From Streptomyces sp. ISL-10 (lineage in GTDB: Bacteria > Actinomycetota > Actinomycetes > Streptomycetales > Streptomycetaceae), in contig NZ_JAGGOJ010000008.1 of assembly GCF_018614575.1 (NCBI RefSeq), positions 186,001 to 250,000 on the forward strand: DNA of 64,000 nucleotides, in the 5' to 3' direction. The notes beneath the pieces were generated by a model. That model ran no database searches. It worked only from the letters and a program-made list of their open reading frames with translations, and was not told the DNA's origin. A program made the position numbers and the translations under genes. Positions 35,047 through 42,622 of this stretch are shown here, piece by piece. The first letter of the stretch is position 1, and every line of letters begins with the position of its first letter.

Positions 35047-36234
35047 TCAGCGGCCGCCGACCTCGGCCCCGGGCTCGTAGTTGGTCAGCACGCAGCCCTC
35101 GACGCTCGCCCTCTCCACGCGGTAGCCGGCCGGGGCGGAGAAGCCGGGCTCGCAGTTCAGGTACAGGAACTGAAGCTGGTACAGGCCGTTGCGGACGCTC
35201 GGGTCATTGGTCTCCACCGCGACGTTCTCGCCGACGAGCAGCCTGCTCGCGGTGGCCTTCAGGCGGTTGTCGTCCTTCAGGTCCTCCTGCTGGGCGGCCT
35301 TCGCCCGAGTCTGCAGGAGTTCCATGTCGCTCACCATGTCGAGCCAGTTGAGGTTGTGCGCGCGCTGCGCTCCACCGGGCTCGCCGCAGATCGCCCGGTC
35401 CTCGACGCCCCAGTGGCGGTGGTCGCCGGTGATCACCGGCTGGTAGTCGATCGACTCGACGGCGAGGGCGGCAGGGTCGGTCGAGTAGCTGGTGCAGTCG
35501 ACTGTGTGCGGGTGCACCAACTGCTTCAACTCGGCGAGGCTCCCCGCGCGCGGCAGGCCGAGGCTTCCCGCCGGGGGCCGGCCCGGCTCCTTGGACTCGC
35601 CCTCCGCGGCCGGGTCCTGCGGGGTCTCGAAGTTGGGGCTGCCCTCCCCGTCGTTGCTCGCCACGAAGTCGCTCAGGACGCAGCCCTCGACCAGGCTCTT
35701 CTCCCGCTTGTAGCCCTCGGGCACGCCGGCCGTCGGGTTGCAGGTCAGGACGCGCAGGTCCGAGCGGGAGAGCTTGAGCGCCGTCTTGGTCTCGGTGGGC
35801 GTGACGGCAAAGTTCTTCCCCACGAGCACGCGGCTGAACAGGCCGTAGTCGGAGTCGCCGGAGGCGATCTTCGCCAGCACGCGCTGCTTGTAGCCCTCCT
35901 GGAACGCCTTCATGTCGGAGAACATGTAGAAAATGATCTCGCCGCGCTCGACGCGGTCGGTGCACACCCCGCGCTCGGTCACCGACCACTTGCCGACGGC
36001 GGTGAACTCGGTGAGCGGCAGTCTGCTGTCCATCGGGTCCGTGCTCATCCGCTCGCACGAGGCGTACCGCTGGACGTAGCCCTGCGCCTGCTCGAGCGTG
36101 TCGGCACCGGTGCCGCTGTCCGCGGTGGGGCCGGTCACGGCGGTCGTGCGGTCGGCGTCGGCGTCCTCGCAGGCCGTGATCAGGGAGAGGGAAGCAAAGG
36201 TCGCGGTCGCAGCGATTATCCGCTTGAGATGCAT
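35047..36234 (-). CDS. Secreted lipoprotein with two tandem homologous domains
   Basis: 395 residues with a lipoprotein signal (basic MHLKR, hydrophobic stretch, lipobox LITAC with Cys22). The mature protein contains two copies of one domain of about 130-150 residues: SRVLVGKNFAV, LTCNP, PEGYKREKSLVEGCVLSDF in the first, and SRLLVGENVAV, LNCEP, PAGYRVERASVEGCVLTNY in the second. Each has a matching set of cysteines likely to form disulfides. A Pro/Glu-rich linker joins them. Function unknown; it should be anchored on the outside of the membrane. Hairpins follow the gene. Confidence 0.85.
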   Translation of the reverse strand: MHLKRIIAATATFASLSLITACEDADADRTTAVTGPTADSGTGADTLEQAQGYVQRYASCERMSTDPMDSRLPLTEFTAVGKWSVTERGVCTDRVERGEIIFYMFSDMKAFQEGYKQRVLAKIASGDSDYGLFSRVLVGKNFAVTPTETKTALKLSRSDLRVLTCNPTAGVPEGYKREKSLVEGCVLSDFVASNDGEGSPNFETPQDPAAEGESKEPGRPPAGSLGLPRAGSLAELKQLVHPHTVDCTSYSTDPAALAVESIDYQPVITGDHRHWGVEDRAICGEPGGAQRAHNLNWLDMVSDMELLQTRAKAAQQEDLKDDNRLKATASRLLVGENVAVETNDPSVRNGLYQLQFLYLNCEPGFSAPAGYRVERASVEGCVLTNYEPGAEVGGR

Positions 36235-36354
36235 GGTTCGCTTTCGTCGAGGCGGTTTGACGCCCGGTCAATGGCGTGAACATGCTAGGCGGGGATGATC
36301 TTTGTGAGCCAACCCAGTGCTGCAATTGCGGTCGGTGTGACGAGGTCGCCGGTC

Positions 36355-36657
36355 TTATGGGCTGTGGCCTCGTTGTTTGCGGTGGTTTGCCCGTGCTGGG
36401 TGTTGCTGTCGACGGCGCCGGATCGACCAGCTCAGGACGTGTGCGGTGGTGATGTGCCGGTGTCGGCCGTCATACGACGGACTTCGTAGTCGTCCAGGCC
36501 GCACTCCTGCGTCGGGCTCTGGAAGCACTCCTCGATCGCCCACCGCTTCCCGGCCACCTTGATCAGCTCGTTGAGCATGGCCCCGGCCGGCGCACGGGCG
36601 ATGCAGTGAGCGATCTCGTGGCGCCGGGTCACGTGGCGGCGGGCCAGGAGCCGGACA
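36355..36657 (-). mobile_element. IS701-type transposase C-terminal remnant
   Basis: Two frames together rebuild the end of a DDE transposase. One has ARRHVTRRHEIAHCIARA, VAGKRWAIEECFQ and ECGLDDYEVRR, where the Glu of EECF is the last catalytic acid in this group. The other, from 36455 down, has HVLSWSIRRRRQQHPARANH, the usual basic tail. The segment between them (YRHITLAM region) and the whole N-terminus are missing and no terminal inverted repeats are seen. Confidence 0.75.
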
Positions 36658-36661
36658 AGTC

Positions 36662-37111
36662 CTAGCCGCCGTCGCGCCGCAGCGGGCCCCAGCCGCCTGC
36701 CTGCCGGGCGACCTCCTCGGCCGCCTCCTCGATCACCCCCGCGTCGATCCAGCCGATCGGCTCGACGTCCTGGACCAGCGGCTCGTTGTCGGGACCCCGG
36801 CCCGCCTCCTGCCCGCGCAGCGCCCACGGTTGCACGCCGGGCCCCTTGTCACGCGGCAGATGCGCGTAGTCGTACAGGCGTCGGGCCACCCACACCTTCA
36901 CGGGGCGGTTCTCCCACCACGGCTCGATGTCGAGGGAATTGGCGGACAGACCGGGCAGGGGGACGCCGGTGAGGTCGTCGGTGCTCGACAGGGACTTGAG
37001 GTCGGCAGCGGGTCCGCGGGACCAGCGCACATACATGTTCCGGCGACGCTCGACGAGAACGGTCAGTTCCTCGAGCGTACGCAGGACGGGCAATTCGTCG
37101 GGGGAGCTCAT
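36662..37111 (-). CDS. DUF6098-like protein
   Basis: 149-residue Streptomyces-type protein of unknown role (LRTLEELTVLVERRRNMYVR, LTGVPLPGLSANSLDIEPWW, VWVARRLYDYAHLPRDKGPG, EAGRGPDNEPLVQDVEPIGW). I recognise the pattern as the DUF6098 group; no catalytic motif is evident. The stop abuts the IS701 remnant, so the element may have landed right behind the gene. A SigB-like promoter is about 100 bases upstream. Confidence 0.7.
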   Translation of the reverse strand: MSSPDELPVLRTLEELTVLVERRRNMYVRWSRGPAADLKSLSSTDDLTGVPLPGLSANSLDIEPWWENRPVKVWVARRLYDYAHLPRDKGPGVQPWALRGQEAGRGPDNEPLVQDVEPIGWIDAGVIEEAAEEVARQAGGWGPLRRDGG

Positions 37112-37207
37112 ATGAGGTGGTCACTCCTTGAAGCCGTCCCTTTTACCGCCCGTGGCGTCCGGCACAACAGCGCTTTCTACCGCTCGACGGCCGGGCGCTT
37201 GTAACAG

Positions 37208-37232
37208 GTACCCATCGGCGCGAAACGGAATC
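37208..37232 (-). promoter_or_regulatory. SigB-like promoter of the DUF6098-like gene
   Basis: Minus strand: GATT (37232-37229), 15-base spacer, GGGTAC (37213-37208), fitting the GNNT-N14-16-GGGTAY form of Streptomyces general-stress sigma promoters. The leader would be about 90 bases. Confidence 0.35.
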
Positions 37233-37389
37233 GGTCATCGCAGACGAGGGATGCCCGGCGGTGTGCGGAGAACAGGGTCTTGGAGAGTCGCGCCGGGTGG
37301 CACCCGAACGGCGGGCCGTGGTTTTCTCCTGGTGTCAGCCGGGAACCCGGCACGCGTTCTTACGTTCCTGGGGAGCAAGGAGGCGGACT

Positions 37390-37728
37390 GTGGCGGTGTC
37401 ACCACAGGTGAGCACGGAGCTGTGGGACGAGTTCCACAGGGCCGTGAATATGACATCCCGCGAATTGCGGGAGTGGTTGAACGTCGATGCCGCGGGTGAG
37501 GAGACGGAAGAACTGCCCGACAAGAGCGGTCGCCCGGCAAGCCGACGCGTCCTCGATGTCCTGAGCAAGCGCCGCACCGACCTCACTGAGGACGACGTAC
37601 AGGTCATGCAGCGGGTCTGCGACATAGTCCGGTCCCAGCGGGCCGCGGAACTGGACCCGAAGGCGGGCGGTGCGGAGTGGCGTCGCAGTCTGATGAGCAT
37701 CGGTCACGACCCGCTCAAGCCCACCTGA
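37390..37728 (+). CDS. DUF3140-family protein
   Basis: 112-residue small protein of the DUF3140 type (LWDEFHRAVNMTSRELREWL, SGRPASRRVLDVLSKRRTDL, MQRVCDIVRSQRA, GAEWRRSLMSIGHDP). Members are often annotated as DNA-binding from their SAP-like helix pattern, but evidence is thin. AAGGAGG supports GTG 37390. A GTTT-N16-GGGAAC element upstream (37321 region) is a weak promoter guess. Confidence 0.8.
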   Translation: MAVSPQVSTELWDEFHRAVNMTSRELREWLNVDAAGEETEELPDKSGRPASRRVLDVLSKRRTDLTEDDVQVMQRVCDIVRSQRAAELDPKAGGAEWRRSLMSIGHDPLKPT

Positions 37729-37786
37729 CGGCCACGGACGTCCCAGGGGCGTGCCGTCCTGTCAGCGGCCGCCCCCGGACGCCACC

Positions 37787-38350
37787 TCAGCGCGCTGTGC
37801 CGCGCCCGGTCAGCATGTCGCGCACGCGGTCGACCATGCCCACGCCCGGCGCAAGGATCTTGTTGGTCGGCGGAGTGTCCGGTGCGGAGGGATGCGGGCG
37901 GGTCGGTGCGCTCTCCTTCGCCGAGCGCACCCTTTGGCCCAGCTCCTGAAGGGCCTCGGCGGAGCAGACCTCCTCCAACAGGGGGAAGAGCTGGTTCTCC
38001 TCGTCCGAGATGTGTGCGGTCACCGACGACTTCACCTGCGCGATCAGCGCGTCGAAACGTGCCTCACCCGGCTTGCAGTCCTCCAGCTCCTTCAGCAGAC
38101 GCTCGACCTCCGCGTGGTCGGCGATCTCCTTGTCCGCGAGGTCGTCACCACCGTCGACGTAGCGGCGCACCGTCGGATACAGGTGCTGTTCCTCGGCGAT
38201 CGAATGACGGACCAGCTCGATCGTCAGCTGGTCCACCAGGTCGCGTCGCTGCTGGTCGGCCGTCGTGTGGGCCTCGATCTGTGCGAACAGGGAGCGCACT
38301 TCGCTGTGGTCCGCCGTCAACTCCTGAATCACATTGCCGCCATGTCCCAC
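37787..38350 (-). CDS. Hemerythrin-like (HHE) domain protein 2
   Basis: 187-residue paralogue of the protein at 33244-33807: same HHE bundle (TADHSEVRSLFAQIE, VRHSIAEEQHLYPTV, DHAEVERLLKEL, HISDEENQLFPLL) and a nearly identical C-terminal tail (SAPTRPHPSAPDTPP, APGVGMVDRVRDMLTGRG). GTG 38350 is preceded by AAGGAGAG. Convergent with the DUF3140 gene. Confidence 0.9.
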   Translation of the reverse strand: MGHGGNVIQELTADHSEVRSLFAQIEAHTTADQQRRDLVDQLTIELVRHSIAEEQHLYPTVRRYVDGGDDLADKEIADHAEVERLLKELEDCKPGEARFDALIAQVKSSVTAHISDEENQLFPLLEEVCSAEALQELGQRVRSAKESAPTRPHPSAPDTPPTNKILAPGVGMVDRVRDMLTGRGTAR

Positions 38351-38862
38351 TTCGGGCTCTCCTTCCAATCGTCTGCGCCTGATGACTCGGGTCGGCCCGT
38401 GGTCCCTGCGGCACGCCGTGTGTGTGCGGCGCACCGGAGCCGTGAGCGGGATGCTTCGGCGGCGAGCAGGACCGAATGCGCCGCGGCCGCCTCACCGACC
38501 GGGCGGCCACCGCCATGACGAGCACGCGCTCCGTGACGAAACGTCGTGACGAGCACGCCGTGACCTCCCCGTCGTGACCAACCGGTGTCAGGCACGGACG
38601 CCTACGCCGACGCCCAGCGGCAATCCCTTCCACCACCCCGCCCGGCCATCCCGGGCTGCGCCTCGCGCCACTCGAACGGACGCCGGGACGAGTACGGGCA
38701 CGACGACCGTTCCCGTAGTCGTCCCCCCGTCGTCCCCGCCCGTCCGAGGCGGGACGGCTCGCCGCCGCACAGCCCTCTGCGCGAGCGGCCCGGGCCGGTG
38801 GAGTGTGATCGTTGTGTCTGGGTGGCCGGGGGTCAGCGCAGACGCAGCGGGAGGTGGTGGCC
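38351..38862. other. Intergenic region without a recognised gene
   Basis: About 510 bases. Long frames exist on both strands but none has an RBS, normal composition or recognisable content. Short repeats of CGTGACGA occur near 38520-38560. Confidence 0.4.
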
Positions 38863-39190
38863 GTGGCCCGTCCCCTGTGGTCCGGGTCCGGTCCTTCGGT
38901 CTGGTGAGCGTGCCGGTGGGGCGCTACACGGCGACCGACAGTCACACGATCCACTTCCACCAGCTCCAGCGCGCACCTCGGACCGGATCGGGAACCGGGG
39001 CGAGAACGTCGAGAAGGCCGAGTTGCCGGCGAAGTCCACCGACGTGGCCGACCGGGTGGACGCGCTCCGTGCCGGCGTCGAGCGCGCCCGCGGTCCCCGG
39101 GGCAGCAAGAGGAAGGCTGCCGCCCGGCGCTGCGCGTTCCACCGTGCGGAAGAAGCCGTCGGCGAAGAAGCGCGGCCGGCCCACCCCAGG
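38863..39190 (+). pseudogene. ku: Ku (NHEJ DNA-end-binding protein) remnant
   Basis: GGGAGG precedes GTG 38863, which begins ARPLWSGS, the Ku N-terminus. A frame change then gives FGLVSVPVGRYTATDSHTI and HFHQLQR, and a second change gives TSDRIGNRGEN. The middle of the protein is absent; what follows (STDVADRVDALRAGVERA, GSKRKAAA, VRKKPSAKKRGRP) resembles the basic C-terminal tail of actinobacterial Ku. Two frameshifts plus a large internal deletion make it inactive. Start and RBS survive. Confidence 0.75.
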
Positions 39191-39288
39191 GCGTCACGAG
39201 CCGCACCTCGCCGGCTTGGATGCGGGGCCGCAGCACGTTCGCGATGGCCGGCTGGAGCGGTGCCGTGGCTGCGTGGATCCGCGTCGAA

Positions 39289-39322
39289 GGGGCCGGGCGC
39301 CGTCGAAGCGGCGCCCGGCCCC
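39289..39322. terminator. Perfect 14-bp hairpin
   Basis: Arms at 39289-39302 and 39309-39322 with a 6-base loop. It lies between the Ku remnant (+) and the DUF6381-like gene (-) and could stop transcripts from both. Confidence 0.6.
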
Positions 39323-39419
39323 AATTCGCCGTCTCGCACGACGACGACGGTGGCGGCGGCCTTCTCACGCGAACGGAAGGGATGCGCGAAGGCCGCCGCC
39401 GACCGGGCCTGTGGCCGGC

Positions 39420-39611
39420 TCACATCATGGGGTCGAGATCCCTCGGACTCCGGTCGTCGCGCTCGCCGATCTGCTCACGCACTCGGCGCGCCTTGTCCTG
39501 CAGGCGCTGACGCTCCTGCGGATCGGTCGCACGCTCGGCGGCCTGTTCGATCTCCTGCACCTGGCGGCGCAGCTGCTGCTCACGGCCACGGGACTTGTCT
39601 GCAGCGCTCAT
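39420..39611 (-). CDS. DUF6381-like small coiled-coil protein
   Basis: 63-residue charged protein, mostly one helix (REQQLRRQVQEIEQAAERAT, ERQRLQDKARRVREQIGE). It matches the small Streptomyces proteins grouped as DUF6381, of unknown function and often near stress genes. AAAGGAG precedes ATG 39611. Confidence 0.75.
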   Translation of the reverse strand: MSAADKSRGREQQLRRQVQEIEQAAERATDPQERQRLQDKARRVREQIGERDDRSPRDLDPMM

Positions 39612-39905
39612 GATCACTCCTTTGTGAACGGGAAGAGCGGGCGGCACCAGCGAAACAGCGGACGGGTGGCATCGCACCTCGAACGGTCACGGACCGCCAT
39701 GAGCGCAGGTCACGGCCGGTTGTCTCTCGGTGCAGCGTCACCCTCCGTGACGCGCTCGCTGGGGTGGGCGCGCTCACGGTGCTGCCTCGTCCGCCCGGGG
39801 GCGTGGGGAACAGCCACGGCAGCCACGAAATCCACCGCGGTACGCCGCAGCAGCCCCAGCGGCGCAAGAGCCACCGCACTGAACACGCCTGCGGCGAAGA
39901 GGACT

Positions 39906-40387
39906 TCACCGGCCGGGTGCCTCTGCCGTGTCGGCTTCCGGCCGTGAAGTGCCGCTCGGCGGGCCGGAGTCGGTCTCGGGAGTGTCGGGCTCGCGCAGCG
40001 GGCGCAGGAGAAGCACACCCACGAGCGGCAGGGCGATCAGCGGTGTCAGCGCGATCCGTAGGGACGTGGCGTCGCCGGTGGCGGGCCGGCGATGCTGACG
40101 GCCAGGCCCAGCGTGACGCCGCTCGCGGTGCCTACGCGTCGGGGCAGACAATCCTGGCCGAGCGTGATGTGCAGGGAGAACGGCACGTAGAGGCAGACCG
40201 AGGTGAGAGCGACGCACACATGAAGGAGCGGGCCGGGCACGAGGACGACACCGGCGACGGCGGGGACTGTCAGGGCGTGGGACCAGCGCAGAACGGCGAT
40301 GCGGCGGAAACGGGAGGCGAGCGCCCCGCCGACCGCGGTGCCCACCGCGCGTACGGACACCTGGAGCTGCATCTGCTGGGCACGCAC
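39906..40387 (-). pseudogene. MFS transporter (Fsr-like) C-terminal remnant
   Basis: The frame ending at 40046 encodes VRAVGTAVGGALASRFRR, transmembrane-like stretches and LYVPFSLHITLGQDCLPR, GTASGVTLGLAVSIAG, typical of the second half of fosmidomycin-resistance-type MFS permeases. After a frame change, ATSLRIALTPLIALPLVGV and LLLRPLREPDTPE continue the last helix and tail. The N-terminal half is missing and about 12 residues are deleted at the frame change. Confidence 0.75.
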
Positions 40388-40404
40388 GCAGCCTGGCAGC
40401 CCTG

Positions 40405-40644
40405 GGAGTTGAGGCGGGAGCCGGTGAACGCACCCCTGAGCCGCCTCTTCCGCCGTGAACTCGGCATGACCTTCCCGCTGGGCGTACCCAGCTGCGCCTC
40501 TACCACGCCCTGCGGATGCCGGCCGACGATGTGCCCGTGACGACGGTCGCGCATCGCTGCGGCTGGTCCTCGACCAGCGCCTTCATCGATGTGCTCCGCC
40601 GTGCCTTCGGCTCCACCCCTGGGAGTCACCACCGGCGGCCGTGA
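40405..40644 (+). pseudogene. AraC-family regulator C-terminal remnant
   Basis: LSRLFRRELGMTFP (first helix-turn-helix end) is followed, after a one-base frame change, by RTQLRLYHALRMPADDVPV, TTVAHRCGWSSTSAFIDVLR and RAFGSTPG, the AraC signature, ending at TGA 40642-40644. The ligand domain and first recognition helix are absent. It is divergent from the MFS remnant, as such regulator-exporter pairs usually are. Confidence 0.8.
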
Positions 40645-40740
40645 CCGGCATGTGACCCGCCCATGGGGCGCGTGGGCGGGACGCAGGCGCTCGTTCCCGG
40701 CCCCGTGGCGGGGCCGGGAACGGTGTGCCGGCCGTCGGGC

Positions 40741-41787
40741 TCAGCGGGCGTACGGGTCGCCTCCGCCTCGCTGCCCGGGGAGCGGGCCCCCGAAACCGCC
40801 TGCACCGAGCTGCTCGAAACGCTCCTGGACGTTGGCCGCGAACACCTGCTGCTCGGCGCCCGGATAGGGCTGCTGGGCGTTCATCGCCACCGTCAGCACC
40901 CCGCTGATCGGCGCGTGGGGCGACGTGCGCACCGGGGTGCACAGGAAACTGAAGTCCTGGGGCGCGGGGGAGTCGTAGGTGGTGATGGACGCCCGGGGGA
41001 GTGTGGTGGTCCGGCCCGTGCGGAAGGCGTCGTCCATCGCGTTGAAGACGCCGACGGCGTCGAGTCCGGTCAGGACGTGGCGTCCCGGACTGAACTGGGG
41101 GACCATGCCGAAAGCCGCGCCCTGCTTGCCGTTGGCGTAGCGCAGCAGGTGGTCCGGTCCTTCCGTGAGCATGATCGGGAAGGGCGCGCCGTCGAACACG
41201 GCGAACAGCTCCTGCTGCTGCGCGAGCAGGCTGTCGCGCAGCTTGAACTCCGACAGCAGGGTCTCGGTGAGTTCCTGCATTCCCTCCTTGAGCTTGCGGT
41301 CCCAGTTCCGGGCCACCACGTCGGCCACGCACACGGTGCCGAGGATCACCCCCGTGTGGTCCCGCAGCGGGGTGCCGAGGTAGGAGCGCACTCCCATGTC
41401 GTTGACCAGGGGATTGCCCCGGAAGCGCGGGTAGTCGAACACGTCGTCCAGCGCCAGTTGGGACCCCTGCGCCACCACGTGGGGGCAGAAGCCGTAGTCG
41501 TTGGGCGCTTCGCGGGCTATGTCGCTCAGGTCGAAGACGATGCCGCGGCTGTCGGCGGCCGCATGGTCGTCGGGGGAGGCCGGCGGGACATACATGCCGC
41601 GGAACATCTGCCGCTCGTCGTTGACGAAGTTGACCATGGCAAGGGGTGATTGGGTGAAGCTGGCGGCAAGTCGGGCCACACGGTCGAACGTTGCCTCTGC
41701 CTCGACGCTGTTGAGGCCGAGAACCTGCAGCCGAAGCGTGCGCTGCTCGGCCGCGCGTCCGGTCTGATCGGGTGTCAGGGGATCCAT
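40741..41787 (-). CDS. GAF- and PAS-like domain sensor protein
   Basis: 348 residues. Residues about 20-185 form a GAF domain (FDRVARLAASFTQSPLAMVN, FCPHVVAQGSQLALDDVFD, GVRSYLGTPLRDHTGVILGT, VCVAD). After a short helix, residues about 210-330 look like a PAS domain (LFAVFDGAPFPIMLTEGP, FNAMDDAFRTGRTTTLPRA). No output domain is attached, so it may act as a light, redox or metabolite sensor through partners. ATG 41787 is chosen at the start of similarity. Confidence 0.75.
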   Translation of the reverse strand: MDPLTPDQTGRAAEQRTLRLQVLGLNSVEAEATFDRVARLAASFTQSPLAMVNFVNDERQMFRGMYVPPASPDDHAAADSRGIVFDLSDIAREAPNDYGFCPHVVAQGSQLALDDVFDYPRFRGNPLVNDMGVRSYLGTPLRDHTGVILGTVCVADVVARNWDRKLKEGMQELTETLLSEFKLRDSLLAQQQELFAVFDGAPFPIMLTEGPDHLLRYANGKQGAAFGMVPQFSPGRHVLTGLDAVGVFNAMDDAFRTGRTTTLPRASITTYDSPAPQDFSFLCTPVRTSPHAPISGVLTVAMNAQQPYPGAEQQVFAANVQERFEQLGAGGFGGPLPGQRGGGDPYAR

Positions 41788-42622
41788 GCGCCAGATGTAA
41801 TCAGATCCTGGCCCAGCGTATCGCCACACCGGAATCAATTCGGTATCACTTGCGGACCCCGGCGCAGCTCCACAGCCGCGTGTACACCTACGGGCCTGGC
41901 CGGGCCCCCCGGCCCAGGCCCGAACACGAATTCTGTTCAAACCGGGCACGGTATCCGTCATGGACGATCACTTCCCGCCAATCCAGGAAGCGGAACGAGC
42001 CGAAGCTGTCTGACATATGACAATCATGCGGTGGGTAGGCATGCGGCCGGGCGGATCGGGTGACCGCAGGGAGGGGAAGAGTGCGGTGGGTCTAGTGCGG
42101 TTCGGGCTGCGGGCTCACTGCCGCCCCGGGCAGGGGCGAGCGCACCCGGTCGGCCATGCTGCTGTGCACGAGGCCAAGCCACCGCATGCGGCGGCCGAAC
42201 CGGCGCCACGACGTGGAGCCGGCGTCCTTCCCAGCCCCTCGCACGCGCCGTGTGCGGCGCGGCAGTTCGCCGTGACGCGGCACCCGGGCCGAACGGCACC
42301 GGCTTCGCCTGCCGCACCGGCTTCGCCGAGTACGGCGGATCGAGCCGCGTGCCCGGCGTGTTCCTCGCCGCCCGCAGGCGGCGGCTGTGCATGCCCGTGA
42401 GACACCGCGACGGGCGAGACGCCGGGGCCGGGAACGCCCCGGCCCCACGATGTCAGGGTCCCCTTCACCGCGTGACCCGGCCTCACCGACCGGGACCCCG
42501 GGCCTTACCCGGCGCGGCGGCACGGCAGCGCATACGCCCACGGCCGCCCTCGAGAACATCTCGGTACGACGTGAACCACCCCCTCCCGCAAAGACATCGG
42601 GAAGCATCGAAGGAGTGTTGTG
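41788..42622. other. Long intergenic region before the KS-ACP gene
   Basis: 835 bases with no convincing gene on either strand. The left 250 bases are lower in GC and contain an imperfect inverted repeat near 41828-41848, likely promoter DNA of the GAF gene. The right part leads into the RBS of the KS gene. Confidence 0.4.
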
